64,000 nucleotides of DNA from Phoronis australis (lineage: Eukaryota; Phoronida; Phoronidae), in the NCBI GenBank assembly GCA_002633005.1, contig NMRA01000251.1, forward strand, positions 314,307 through 378,306. The letters run 5' to 3'. Positions 27,201 to 42,200 of the stretch are shown piece by piece (position 1 is the first letter of the stretch; each line of letters opens with the position of its first letter). A program made the position numbers and the translations under genes. The notes beneath the pieces were generated by a model. It did not search any database. It was not told where the DNA came from and saw nothing but the letters and a program-made list of their open reading frames with translations.

Positions 27201-30200
27201 AGGCACATAGTTTTATGACATAATGAGGTATCCTGTTGGATGCCATAGGTGACCAAACAGCCCAACCACATGGGCTGAATTCAATGGGCTGTTGTGTTTA
27301 CAATAACAAATTTCAACCCTCCAACAGTCATCATCCCAGTCAATTTTTATATGTGCTGGTTTCCTCATGAGGTGCAGAAAATGCATATCCTGTCGGACTT
27401 GTCTTGATGTATTCCATTTAGTGTCAATATACATCTTGCTTTTGTCACATGATGTGGCCAATAGGTGGCGTGCAGACCACACTTAAACTATTTGTGAGCC
27501 ACTTACTAGTGCTATAAAGTAGGTCAAATCTGACTTATTCCTTACAGGATTTCTTGGTTTGAGAGAAACTGTCAGGTCCTTATTTATAAGTTTCTTCAGT
27601 ACGGTCTTTTAGAGTGTTGCCTGTGAGGGCGGGTACAGTAGTTCTTCACTTATTTAGCGCATTGACACTATGGTCAACAAGTGTTTGAAATTCTATTTGA
27701 ATTTGTCTACTACAGTAAAGATTACAGAGAATTTTTTAATTAAAATTTATTAGTTTAATAGAAAATTACATGGTTTCTTGAGTTGGCAATTAAAAACTAA
27801 CTCTGCAAGTTGTGTAGAGTTACATATACTGTCCATGAGATATTTGTTGTCTGTTGTATTGGAAGGCACATGGAGGTGATTATTGAGACATCTTATCTCG
27901 GGGAACAATGACTTTGTGATTGAAATGTGAAGGTGGTGTATCCTTATAGTCGTGACTGATTATCTTGTGGTTTTTCAACAATCTCTCTGTTTATAGGTTT
28001 GTATTTTGTCGAAAATCATTCAACGTTTTTGTTACTGGAGCCAAACGAAACTCTTGGAATTCAACTGGCCTCCAGCGTACAGTTTTCTGTCAAATTGAAG
28101 TGTCGTAACTTAATAGTCTTTAGATCAGTAAATGTCTGCGTTAGGTATGAGGGGTAAAACTAAACATCCCAGTGTGGTATGTGCTTTAGTTTGCTCATTG
28201 AAATTTTATAGAATGATGTGTTGCTATTCCTGGTTGTTGCTGATGACTGTATTTTTCATTAAATTCAGGGCTTCCTATTCAAAACTGGCTGGATTCTTTG
28301 GGAGCTTGGGAGTTTAATATCAGTCAATAAGTGCTGTATAGTGTATTTAGGTACACAAGCCTAGTCAGCCTATTGTAATTTACAGCTTAGAAGGCCTAAA
28401 GAGGTCAGTGGGACTACACAACAAAGGAGCTGCAGTTGCAGTGCAGGAGTTTCCTCTTTCACACTGTTGGTAGTTAACTAATTTTTTTCATTCAAAGACT
28501 GAAAATGCTCAACGTTTAATGATGAATTCAATTTTTCCAGATAGCAGTACCAGAAATGACCGGGTGTACCTTTTATTTTACTGTAGTCATTGCTATCACT
28601 GGCATCCATCTTTTTTCCTTATTCCCCTAACAAAAGAAGCCAATCGTAAAAGTCCTGGACCTATTCAAGTCCCAACTAGTAAAAGCATTCAGTGTTGACC
28701 CCTGGAAAATGAGATGTAGGGCCTCGTGTCAAGGTCAGCTTAGTCGTACAGTAAGTACCTGTATATTCCTTCGTCACGAAGACGCAGACGCCTAATCACA
28801 ATCCTGTTGCCCGAGTCTATCAGGACACGGCCGCGAGTTTTTCGCCGAACGAAGGCAGGATTTATGATCCGCGTCGCGTTCTTCCACTTGATGTACTGCT
28901 CCTCGGAGTACGTCCTGGAGGTGAATTATGGGTAATTACTGATTGCTGGTAGTTACCAGTTTTTGTCTTTAAGCGATGTGCAAGACGGTGTTTGCTTGAA
29001 ATGAGAATTTAGTTAGTTCTACATATCTTAGGAAAACGAGTTGTTTGGATTTTTGTGAGATTTGATGTTTTTGAGATATTTTAATTGCGTCATGGCAGTT
29101 TGTGATATTCTGGACATTAGATTTTGTGAAAAGCATATTATCATGTGACAATGGTTACAATTTTTCACTCGCAGAGGCATGGAAATTCGATAAAAAATCC
29201 TAATTTTGGACACGGTATGTTTGCAGTGAGTTGCCAGTTAAACACCAGTGTTGTATTAGTAAGTATGGCCAAGGTGCAGTCTCTTTTAGCTTATGTAGGA
29301 CCTCGAGTACAACTTGCCCAACCTGTAACAAGATATCCACCTTACTATCTAGGCAGGGTAACTTGTTCTAGGGCAACTTGCACCACTTCTAATCACTGTG
29401 GCCACAGACCTGGGGCAAGGCAGTAGTAACTATCATCCGTGGTTGCATACAAACGGGTCTTTTTTGCATGTCATATTTGCATCAGTTGTTCATTGTCTGT
29501 GCACAGAACAACAACTTCTCCCTTGCTCTAGTTATCGGATATGTGTGAGAATGTGTACGCTCCACTTAAAGTGGGGCAACTTGTGCTAGTGCAAGTTTTT
29601 CTAGTAAAAGTCTCTGCAGTTATGATAGACATTATATTGTTAGTTTAGATGACATAGTTCCAGACAAGTTCCTGACATTTTAGAACATTACTTGGAACAT
29701 TGGTCTTGGCCCAGGCCTTTGATTCACATATTACGTGGCGAAAACCCTGTTGAACACACAAGTGTTTTAGCCAGGCAAATGAGCTGTCCACAAAAGGGCT
29801 AATAGTTAGTTTGTTTCCTTGCCACACAGGTCACGTTAAAGTGAAATTTTATGTCAAAGCATGTCCACTCCATAATAAATTGATTAATATGACAATATAC
29901 ATGAGGCCTATTACCCCTGTGCCCGAGTGTCCTTTGAAGTAAGCTGTCTAATGCTGCAAAAGTACCTGACTTTGTAAATTCTCCTCAACAGACATTCCAA
30001 ACTCGTGGTAATCTTTCGTCGATTAGTAGTATCCTTACCGGAACTGCTGTATTGAATACATTTATCTATGTTTCAAATGTGTGCACTATGCCCACCTGAA
30101 TGCCATCAGTATTGAAGTAACTCAAACTTCTTGCAAAGGGCTAGCAAAAGTGACGTTTTTGTAACTGTTCACATGACTAGCATTTTTGCTAAGTGGTGAC

Positions 30201-33200
30201 ACTGCTAGCGAGAACGTTAACGTTTTAGCTAGTTTGTGAATGGGGTATCAAGCTTCCCCAAAATAGGATTGTATTTATTCAAACTCACTCAGGACATTGG
30301 ATGGTCGCCCGCTTTCCTTTAAATCCATACTGAATCTTCCTTTTAACTAGCTGTGGCATCTTGGGCTTGGGCTGGTTGATTGAGTAATGGCCAGCTTGGA
30401 CAGTCTCTATCACGCGCCCGTATCTGTCTTTAGAAATGGTTGTCTTTAAAATTGAACCATCATTATGTGCTCTGTACAAAGCTCTCAATATGGTTAATTT
30501 GATATCCTCTAATTCTTTACAATTTTTGGATTTCACATGGAATATGGTAATCATTCAGATATTTTGCAGAAAAAATAATTGTTGATAAAAACGATGGATT
30601 TAAATCTGCTTGACATGTTTCAAATGGCGTTTATTTAAACACCATCCTCAGACAGAGACAAAACCAGAGGTGACCTTGATAGGCCTAACAAAAGGTAATG
30701 ATATGCAGACACAGCCAGTTACAGGGGAGTAACAATACGTAGACTAGACTAACAATGACAACCTGTGGTGTGCCAGTTGCCTGTTGAGACTGGGCTCACA
30801 CCATATATGAAGAGCCTTACAAATTTTCTGCTCCCTTGTTGTTTCTGCTTGGTCTATTATAGCAATGTCATTGAATTTCAAAGAGCATTCCTCATAACAA
30901 TGATTGGAGCTCTGTAGATGAGTAATATGTGAATTTCAGTCAAAAATAATAGCCAAAAGTGTTATGTTTCAATTTTTAAGGGCTGTTTACAACATCTACA
31001 CAGTGCATTCACGTTAAGAGCTGACTAAACTTTTCTTGATCTATATCTTCCCTGAATTGTGCAAGAACAATTTTTACATTATGAAGCTGCTTAGAGAATT
31101 CTAGTGAGGAGATGTTGGAATTGACATGTACCTGTCACGTTGGTGTAGGCCGGTGTCGTGGGGCACGGGATGAAACACAGCCCAATCGCAGTTTCACTCT
31201 TCCTGTTTCGAATGACTGGTAGATCGCCTATGAAATCTGGTACGGTCGTCGACCGGCATGGAACACCGTTGGTGAAAGTACTCAGTCTAGGCATATCTCT
31301 GGGATGTACTGGCTCGCTGTTGTTGATTTTCTTTTTGTCATAAAGGGACAATGGTTTTAATTAGGAGTTTGTTGTGCCAAGAAATTCTTTCAAGATAGCC
31401 TTAGTTATCTCTTTGGCCTATAGGGGGCATGTGCTAAACTATTATTTTGATGCAATAGTTTATGTCGCTTCGCAAATCAATTGAATATTGTGTCTGCTAT
31501 CTGGTTCAACACAAAAATGATAATATTTCATGAAAACTAATTAAATGTAACTTCTTTAAACCTTTATGCTACATATTTCACTCTCCTAAAGCCCATCTCT
31601 TGTTTGCTGTAGAGATGCCCTTCAATTGCCCATCTTTCTTTGTTGTACATTTGCCACTCATCCACTCTTACGGGGCACGTCACCTTAATTATACAGATGT
31701 CCTCTGTCATTCTCTAGTTTTTTTTACCTAAGTGATCGAACCAAAAGGTTCAAAAAGCCTTCTGAGTCTAGATAGATTTGGTATAAGACACGTCATTCAA
31801 ATTTTGACGGGCAACTGCAACCTAGCCCGACACAGACACATTACTGGGCATATGGGGAGCCCTGTGTGTCCTGAGTGTGGTACTGACGTAGAATCTCCTG
31901 AACACCTAGAGTCTTGCCCAGCTTTTTATAGGCTAAGGAGCAACCTACTGGATGGCACTGTCACATGCCTACAACATATAGTGCATGGCAACAAATGGAA
32001 ACGTCTGTCGGTTTTCCTAAAGGAGACTGGCAGACTTGAAAACTTTATTCATGAGGAGCCATAATTAGGCTCTCGTGCTTTTGCTTAGGTGTTTTGTGCA
32101 ATGGGCCCAACCATGAGGCCTGCGCTTGTCTGATGCACTGCAAATGACATCAGACCACCTGCACTTTTAAGTGGTCTCCAGGTGACGAGACTGTCTCGTT
32201 TACGAGTCCACTCACCTAATACTGTCAAGCAACATAACACGAAAATCAACGACATTTCGTGAGCACATTCAAAATAGTTGGGCAAAAGGATTATTTACAA
32301 GAAATTAATTGGTTTTGATGCCCGACATTACAAGATATTGTCATGTTTATTTTGTCTGAAAAGACCGCATCTGGTCACATGTGGAGATAACCTGAACTGG
32401 TCTAAGCACTAGTATAAGCTAATTCTTAAGTTAATCCATTTTACTTTGTACAAGTGTCCAGACTCCAACAGTCCATCGTCTTCTCATAATACAAGTGCCC
32501 CCACTCCTATCAAAGGTATATTCCGTCTTACCTCTATTGTACAGTTGTCTTCTGTTCTTCTCTAAGACTAGTGTATACCTGTATTGTACTGATCGCCACT
32601 CGCCATGCATCACATCTTTCCATTACTGTTAACAGTACACGTGCCCAGTCTTGTTTAATCCATCCTCCACAGATGCCCTCATTAAATCTCACCTTACCTA
32701 GTCTCCTTCTCAAGCCCATCTCAACTGTTATGTTCTGATCTCCTCTCCCCTTCCACACTCCATCTTATCTTTATCACGTAGAAGAGCTCTCTGGTTCTCT
32801 AAGTCTCTTACCTTTACTGTACAGATGCCTATTCTCCGTCTATAGCCCATCTTGTTGCACTGATTACAAGCTGTCCATAGTGTCCAAGCTGTGGTCAGCA
32901 TCAGGTTCATGTCGGGCAGCAGTGTGTCATTTTGAGGCCGGCGGAACTTTCCAGATGTTCTTACCTATNACCATGAGGCCAGTGCTTGTCTGATGCACTG
33001 CAAATGACATCAGACCACCTGCACTTTTAAGTGGTATCCAGGTGACGAGACTGTCTCGTCCACGAGTCCACTCACCTAGTACTGTCAAGCAACATATCAC
33101 GAAAATTGACGACATTTCGTGAGCACATTCAAAATAGTTGGGCAAAAGGATTATTTACAAGAAATTAATTGGTTTTGATGCCCGATATTACAAGATATTG

Positions 33201-36200
33201 TCATGTTTATTTCGTCTGAAAAGACCACATCTGGTCACATGTGGAGATAACCTGAACTGGTCTAAACGCTAGTATAAGCTAATTCTTAAATTAATCCATT
33301 TTACTTTGTACAAGTGTCCAGACTCCAACAGTCCATCTTCTTCTCATAATACAAGTGCCCCCACTCCTATCAAAGGTATATTCCATCTTACCTCTATTGT
33401 ACAGTTGTCTTCTGTTCTTCTCTAAGACTAGTGTATACCTGTATTGTACTGATCGCCACTCGCCATGCATCACATCTTTCCATTACTGTTAACAGTACCC
33501 GTGCCCAGTCTTCTTTAATCCATCCTCCACAGATGCCCTCATTAAATCTCACCTTACCTAGTCTCCTTCTCAAGCCCATCTCAACTGTTATGTTCTGATC
33601 TCCTCTCCCCTTCCACACTCCATCTTATCTTTATCACGTAGAAGAGCTCTCTGGTTCTCTAAGTCTCTTACCTTTACTGTACAGATGCCTATTCTCCGTC
33701 TATAGCCCATCTTGTTGCACTGATTACAAGCTGTCCATAGTGTCCAAGCTGTGGTCAGCATCAGGTTCATGTCGGGCAGCAGTGTGTCATTTTGAGGCCG
33801 GCGGAACTTTCCAGATGTTCTTACCTATTGGAGATTTTACGTCTTAGAATGTCTCAGTAATCATTCTCGGTTTCTAAAATTTAGTTTAGGTATTGTTTCT
33901 TTATTCTAACACCATATACTTTGTGTGTATTTGCTTTTTTTTGACAACAGTTATAGGTTGGTTTTTAGTCTCCCCTCTTTCAGCAGCAAAAGGCTTATCT
34001 GGCAACCACAAAGTCTTGAGCTCTGTTGTTCCTTTCAGCTTTCTGTCCAAGAGACACCTCTAACATGGCAAAGTGTCCTCAAATTAGAACACAGTATCTC
34101 GCCAGAACAGTAAAATTTTATTTTATCAAAATATCAACAAGAGTAAACAAGAAGACAATTTTACTTCAAACATTATATAAAATTTTTATAGAGTATGACT
34201 GGCATCAGAAAACTCCTGGTGAAATTTTGAATTTTTTGGCAATGAAGTGAGCGTTGAAAAATGAAAAAAAGTGACAATTTATTGTGTGACACTATTTTTG
34301 TTCAAATTTTAGGAAATTTTACCGTACTTCGTTTTCAAATTCAGGTTTTAATGCATGAATGCATCACTTGCATAGTACATAATTATGTACATACAAACAC
34401 ACACGCATACATACACACACATATAGATACCATAATGCGATCTTCATCTGTTGCAACATCCAGCTGCCATGTGTTAAAGTAGGTATCTCCCTTTAGATGG
34501 CAAGAATACTCCCCTGCATCTGCAATCATCACATCATTAATGGTCAGACTCTTGGTCCTGCCTAGCACAAATCTTCGGTCCTCAAAAGGCACCAGGCCTT
34601 CAGAGACCTCAGACAGGAGTTCTCGGTACCAGTAGATGTCGTACTTTTCATAACCAACGTCAGGCCGGATGCTAGAAGCAGTATAATGGAGTGTTTTTAC
34701 TATAAAATTATAGCTTTCTAAGTAAAATAGACAAACTTCAACAGAACTTTGCAAGACCCTGTCAAACTAAACAAACTTTGTGCATGAATTATTTGTTGGT
34801 TTAAGTTAAACTTTCGTCACAATAAAACTATGTTTATGTTGAACTTCTGGGGGCGTTTAAAGTGCCTTAAACCACGGACTTTACTTTGGTTTGACAAATG
34901 ACTACTTTGTCAGCATCATTAAACCTTCCTAATTGTAGCACTGGATATCATTATTGTTAATTCAATGATTAAAGCAACAATCAACCAAAAACTGGTACCC
35001 CTATCTCACAAATTGATTTTTCCTACAGTTGCTGACAATTGTCTAGAAGACAGTGTAGATCATGCTTGTCTGCTGAGCAGATTTTGAAAGGAGGTTTCAA
35101 ATTTTTTGCTCCAAACTTTTGAGGGTTATAGAGCATTGTTTTGTTCCTGAGAACTGGATGGGAATGTTGTTTTTAGTATCTGTTATAGGCCAAAGCTGGG
35201 TTTGGTATCATTTTAACATATTGTCAGATAGTGTTTGCCGGTGTTCTAAATTTGATACCTGATCTACTGGTGGGGTTATTTTATGGTCTTCGATATGAAA
35301 TAGCGGATTTGCAGCGACGCCATATTGAAATTAGGTTAAAATGGTGCATTGTGGGTGCTGTGGTCAGGATTCCGAAAGCGGCCATAGTAACAAGCATAAT
35401 ACGCGGTATGAGCGCGAAGAAAACTTACGGCGGATACACTTGTGTTCCTGGCTGCTTCAAAAACAACAAGACAAATAAAAATCTGAGTTTTTATGTGTTC
35501 CCTGCAAACCAAGAACTTCGTGAAAAATGGATAANGGCACCAGGCCTTCAGAGACCTCAGACAGGAGTTCTCGGTACCAGTAGATGTCGTACTTTTCATA
35601 GCCAACGTCAGGCCGGATGCTAGAAGCAGTATAATGGAGTGTTTTTACTATAAAATTATAGCTTTCTAAGTAAAATAGACAAACTTCAACAGAACTTTGC
35701 AAGGCCCTGTCAAACTAAACAAACTTTGTGCATGAATTATTAGTTGGTTTAAGTTAAACTTTCGTCACAATAAAACTATGTTTATGTTGAACTTCTGTGG
35801 GCATTTAAAGTGCCTTAAACCACGGACTTTACTTTGGTTTGACAAATGACTACTTTGTCAGCATCATTAAACCTTCCTAATTGTAGCACTGGATATCATT
35901 ATCGTTAATTCAATGATTAAAGCAACAATCAACCAAAAATGGTACCCCTATCTCACAAATTGATTTTTCCTACAGTTGCTGACAATTGTCTAGGAGACAG
36001 TGTAGATCATGCTTGCCTGCTGAGCAGATTTTGAAAGGAGGTTTCAAATTTTTTGCTCCAAACTTTTGAGGGTTATAGAGCATTGTTTTGTTCCTGAGAA
36101 CTGGATGGGAGTGTTGTTTTTAGTATCTGTTATAGGTCAAAGCTGGGTTTGGTATCATTTTAACATATCATCAGATAGTGTTTGCCGGTGTTCTAAATTT

Positions 36201-39200
36201 GATACCTGATCTACTGGTGGGGTTATTTTATGGTCTTCGATATGAAATTGGTGATTTTAAGCACTTACACATGACACTAATACCTTTGGCCACAAATTTA
36301 ATAGGTTTGCTCAATAAGTTGCCACAATTTTGACAACGTGTTTGGAGTGACACCTGTCGACGGTATCATTTAATTTGGTTAAAATACTCAGCTTCTTAGC
36401 TTTCAACCTTCTCCTGCAAATGTTGAGGTCTTGAATTTGAATATGTCGTAGGGATGCCTGACCTCATTCTCAAATGGACGTCACTGTCACTTAAATAGTC
36501 CAGAGAGTACTTCAAGTCTGTCTGGTGCTTGTCCACTCACCAGAAACCACATTCAAGAGTAGCTGATTGGCCAACTTGTACTAGTCTTGCCTCACGCCAG
36601 TTGTTGTCCCGTCGCAGTTTCTCGTTGAATGTATCCAGGCACTTGTAGTAGTTTTTGAAAGCTTCAGCTGCGGCCGCCTGCTCTATCTTGGAGTATCCGT
36701 TGCCCTCTTCCTTCTTCTGGTTCGTCCTTTCTGGTGATATTAAGATAATGCACAACATTAGGTGGAAATAAACCATAGTTTTCCCTAATGCTTAGCGGTC
36801 AGACTTTTTGATCAACAGTGTATGGGAGGAAATGATTAAATCAATTGTAGGTTTGTTAATCCTGTAATTGCGTGTGAATCTGCACTAGATCAAAGCAACA
36901 AAAAATAACTACATATTTTTTGTTCAAGTCAAAAGTCACTACAGTGTTATTGCAAATTCATGACAGCAAGTCGTTCACACATTGTTGATGTCCATTTTAA
37001 TTCTAGTGTAATAGGAGTGTGCAAATGGTGACTGATCGGTGACTATACCAGAACTGTGGGATGGGAAATTTTTACAGTGCTAGCATGGTATTCTGTTTGG
37101 ATTTCAATATTTTAGCTCTGTTATGATGTCTTGTTTCAAAATCTGCTTTTTTGTAAGTATTCTTGTTCACAGTGTTGTGACATGTGAGTTTCGATCACAT
37201 TTTTAGCTCCTTTTGTGCAGACAATTCGGATCCACAAATTCCGTGCATATTTATGACTGGCAGTTTTGATTGCAGGATGTTACACCTGTGGGCGAGGACT
37301 TCCCTGGCAACAAGGAATTAGATGTTATAAGTCAGGAAATAGAAGAAATTAAAAGGTGAGCGTTGCTAAAGATGTGTCAATTCATTACTTATTTTGCACA
37401 AAAATAATTTATAGTGTCATTTTTCCATTTTCAACTAAGGCTGATCACTTTGCAACATCTATGACCAACAAACTATGGGTAGACTAAAATTTTCTTAATC
37501 TTTATTTTTGTGGGGAAATTTGACAAAATAGAAGTCGGCCATATTGTGTACTAAATAAAATGAAGAATTAACTGTACTTAGAAGGAAATATTGACCTTGA
37601 CCTTGTTGCTATATACTTGGTAAACAGTTAGCAATAATTGTTAAAGTTATGTTTTTATACTCTGAAGCTTTATTCAGTGTTGTTTTGATGTTAGCCATTA
37701 AGTCCTAGAGGAAACACCTTATTCAGTATGAAACATCAAGCATTAACATTGAACTTGTCTAGACTTGAATTTTAATGTTCATTCTTTTAATAGGTTACCA
37801 GTTTCTTTTTCCTAAAGCCTGTGTTGAAGTTAAGATCAATGTTAAAATAAAATTCAGGGAGGCGTTCTGCAGTAAGTCTCATTTATTATTATCAATTATT
37901 GTGTCACATTTTGTAGTAAAATCGCGTTTATTGTCGGAATGTTTCGAATTCTTCAGGGAGAAAATTTCACTGGAGAAGGAGCGAGTTCAGAAAGAGGCTG
38001 ATGTAAAGATTCGCAATGGGGAAGTGGCCGCCCTGCAGAAGGAGTTGGACGCCATTAACTCTACAATACAGCAGCTTGAGAACCAAAAGGGCGAGGCTCA
38101 GAAACGGCTCGACGAGCTGGATGACAAGGTAACAGGATACGCAAGGAGGCGTATGCCTTATCTCAAATTGGGAGCTGCTCAGCTGATACCACCGATTGAG
38201 TTGTGTCGTGATCATAAGATTTTTGTAATGGATCAGTAGTTGCGGTTAGCGAGTTTTGACTCATTGCTGATATCTGTCTGACTATGGGCTGACGTGACCT
38301 TTTTTGTGTCAGATCTCAGCAGAATTCACTGTCATGACATCAGATCTCAACAGAATTCAACGTTGTAAGTGGAACGACAAGTAATGATGGGCAGGTGGAA
38401 TTTTATCCAATTATTTTTGACGGTTACTTTTGAAAAAGGCACCAAAAAGGCATAAGTGTTTACAGGGTTGTATATTTTGATGATGGAACCCAGTTGCTAT
38501 CGTGGCGAGGAATATGTTACAATCAGTGCAGTGCCACTAATTTGTCTTTCATGATTTTAGTTTTTTGATAATTAAATAATTTTTTAGTGCCATGGCATGG
38601 CTTAAATTCACTTGATTGCTTCAGTGTTTTTTTTTTCAAAGTTCTTGATAGATTTGCATCCTACTTTGATATGGTTGACATCTGGGGTCTGTTTTATGGA
38701 AGGCAATAGTACGCCTGGCCATAGCTGTATAATGCCTATAATGGTCGTAGGCATATGGTCATGAGCATGGTGCTGTGTATTTTCAATCAAATGCTGCAAA
38801 TTGCAAGTAGCATTCTTGACTCCTATCACGGCAGTCTCTATACACACATCGAACCTGTTTCAATTGATGAAATGTTTGCTTGTACTGAAAAATAAGTTGG
38901 AGATGTTCGCTGTGACTGAGCGCACAATCTTTGGTAAAACGGGCCCCTGATATTGCGATGGCTTGTAGCTGTTGTAGGTTTAGTTTGTGTAGAGCAGGAG
39001 AGTGTTACATAGACCTTGCTTCTAGTGAAAAAAGGAAGGTCTCGCATGACCGCACAAAAGCACGCCAGTGAAAAGCGAGTGTTTCACGAGTCAGTATGCT
39101 TGGGCGCTTACAAGGCTCTCCTAACAAAATGGCTGCCAGTGAAATATTTGGCCAGCGAGGCTGAAGGATTAGTGGGATTGAATTCACTCTTACTGATCCG

Positions 39201-42200
39201 TAAGTGAAGTGTGTTTGCCTTAAGTACAAAGTAATGTCTTGCGGTCTGCAAAACTCGGCCCTGATTAGATTGGCCTATAGCACTTGTGTTTGTGTCTTCT
39301 AGAAATCCCAGTTACAGATCACAGTCAAGGAGCTGAAGGAGAAATGTGAGGATGAACAGAAGCAGGTATTAACTTGACCTTAATTTGTCATGACTGTGAC
39401 TGACCTCTTTTGAGTATCAAAGTAAACGTCTGTGTCGAAGAAAAAATCTCCTTCTCAGAGGTGGATGGTGAAAATGACTTTCATCAACAACAATCTGTAT
39501 ATTCTAAATCAATTTATTGTCCTTTTAAGATAGTGAACTATAAGCGGCTACTGACTGTTGTGATACAGAGTATGGCTGTCATGTCTCTGTTCAGCATCGA
39601 ATATGGGTCATTTAGCTGGTATTTTATGCCTGTTAAAATTTTTCACCAGTGTAGACATCTCTGAACCATACATCTTCATTATGTTTGAATACTGTTCCAT
39701 GATTAACTGCACTGTTCAAAGACACAAATCTTCAGTTGAATGTGGCTTGATGCAGCTGCAAAGTCATTCTTGTTGATCTGTGACATTCATTGCGGTTCGT
39801 TCTGGCATTAAAATGTTTAGCCTTCCCCCGCTGCTTCGTGGTGCAGTGGCATTGTGTGGGCGTGTGTGTCAATAATTTGAGTTGCTGTGGTATTGGTTTA
39901 CGGTAAACATTCTCCAGACTGGGACAGTCTCTAAGTTTTGGGACACGGAAATTCAAGCTGAAAGTGAGTTTTCTCGAATCTGAAGATTGGGACATGAGCA
40001 ATTTTGGCGCTCATCATATTTTTAAAGTATCTAACACTGTGTTTTGTATCTACAGTCAGATAATAGACATTTAGTTCTTAAAACTTTCGGAAATAGTCGC
40101 AAATGCAACATTCCCGTGCGTGTCCTGATAAAGTGTTACGTGAATTGTTCGTTTGTAGATGATCTTAGTTCTGGAGTTTAGGACCACCAAACAGTTCTAA
40201 AATTTGGTACAACCTATGACCTTGAGCAAAATAATGAACTTTTTTGCTGTTTTAAAATGAAGAATTTTTGCCTTTAGTATTTTAGTTGAGGCTATGTGTT
40301 TGCTGTGGTTTCAGGCACTTTCACCGTTTTCAGTTTTTACTATGCCGCATGCAACATGTTCTTAATTCACTATAGTAAAACAAATGTTGGTATAGGTTTG
40401 TTTGTTAGCACACTCACTACTATACTCACTTCTAGCTGCCTGATGTCATAATTTGTCAATTTCATTGTCGGTGTCTAGAAATTATTTGATTATAGTTAGG
40501 CCTAATAGTTTCTTGGTGTACAGATTGGCATAATCTTTCACTGTACTGAATGATACACTTGTCTTATGAGGGGAAGCAAACAGTTTGGGGCCAATTTTTA
40601 GTTTCACAAAATCTGTGTATAGTACATTTGGGCTGGGTTGCTTAAAACTTCAAAATTATCCGCGGGATAAGTTTGATTGTTGCATGACGTCAAGCGCATT
40701 GTTCAACAATGACAACATGGTGCGTGATAATGCAGTGTCATTGTTGCTATGCAGCGTATAACTTTTATGCAACTGGGCCCTGAATGGGGTCTACTTTTTG
40801 TTATTAAATTTTAAATTCGGATTCAGATTTCCTCTCCAAATTTTCATGTGTGCCGCCACGCCAATTTCCATGACAATTTCTACAGGTGGACAATCTTAAA
40901 GGCCAAATCACCAATCAGGAAAAGTCCATTCAGGATCAGGAGACAAAACTGGAAGAAATGAAGTGTGAACTGGGCAGCCTGAAGACAGAAGAGTCCAAGT
41001 TGGAGGAACAGGTGGAGACAGGACGGACCCAGCTAGAAACACTGGCCAAGTCCATTAAAGATACACAGATTCAGATTAGTCAGGTGAGGAAATCTCTATA
41101 CAAAAGCTACAAATTTCTGTTATTTGTAATAAAAACATTTTAATTGGGCTTCATAGTGCAGATATTTTATATTATTTACACATTTACCACTGTTTCGTTT
41201 TATGGCCCAAACACCCATTCTGGGCATTTTTGTGTCGAATACACCCACTTTTACTTCAGTTAAATTGCTTTCACTTTGTACTTTTAGCAAAGTAGGTCAT
41301 GATTCCTGGTGGTCAGGAAAACCACCAAGAATTCATTGATTTACTTGTCGAGAATGAAGAAAAGCTACCTTAGATTCCATGGTCTAAGTTTTTTTTCTCA
41401 TTTGGTGCATCGGACACGTGATTGATGACAATTTCAGACCAAGGCCAAAGTGCAACACTTACAAGACACTCAGCGAAGTCTTCACCAGAGCATAGCACAG
41501 TATCAGGGTCTGTTGAACGGCGACTCAAATGCTTCTGAGCCTGTCCCAGTGGGTGATGCATCTGATCTGTTCAGTACTCAGGCCACGGTAGGTTAGAATT
41601 GTCTGTGCGTAAACAGGCTGCTTACTGGGGTCTGTCTCATGAAATGTAACTAATAATTAAGACTTAAGACAGAAGTTTGTTGTTACGCTCCACATATTAA
41701 CTAATTGTGAACAAATATTTGATGTTGACTTTTGCAAAAGAACAACTGAAGGTATATGAGAATAGCGCAAATAACTGTTACTTGCTGAGAAAATTAATAA
41801 TTTCCTGCCAGTAATGTGCTAAGGTCTGTTCCAGTAAAATCTGTATGGGAGGGGGGAAGGCACCTTTTTTTCGCACCCACCACCCATATTTTTCATTTAT
41901 TTCTTCAGCCTACCACCCTTAATTTTTTATAAGTTTGAAATGCAACCACCTGTATTTTTTTGTTCTTGTGGTTGACTGCGCAGGCGTTTGAGTTTATCTG
42001 TTCCTCCATCACCACTAACGTCATTCATTACTAAGAAAACATATGTTTCTTATATATGGTTATTAGCCATCGAGAAATTCGAGCACCTGTGGTTAAATGG
42101 TGTTATGGGCATGCCGATGAGGAGATCGGAAGGAGTGAAAAAGTCGGAGCTTTTTGCAAGTTGCATTTTTGTTTCAGTTTTTGATTCTGTGCGGATTGTT

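Larger units (their letters stand above)
25313..29731. repeat. Haplotype duplication around N 26998
   Basis: 25313-25797 matches 26999-27482, and 25798-26881 matches 28647-29731. Copy 2 holds an extra 27483-28646 between the two blocks. Confidence 0.88.
34588..36248. repeat. Haplotype duplication around N 35535
   Basis: 35536-36248 repeats 34588-35301 (offset 948 at the start). Includes part of Ig-protein exon 2. Confidence 0.87.

Noticed and set aside
28132-28317. Frame in the 1.16-kb allelic segment
   Set aside because: Low-information sequence, no exon borders; absent from the other haplotype.
32085-33770. Parallel short minus-strand frames repeated in both copies
   Set aside because: Their duplication comes from the haplotype join; the sequences have no domain and overlap each other in several frames.
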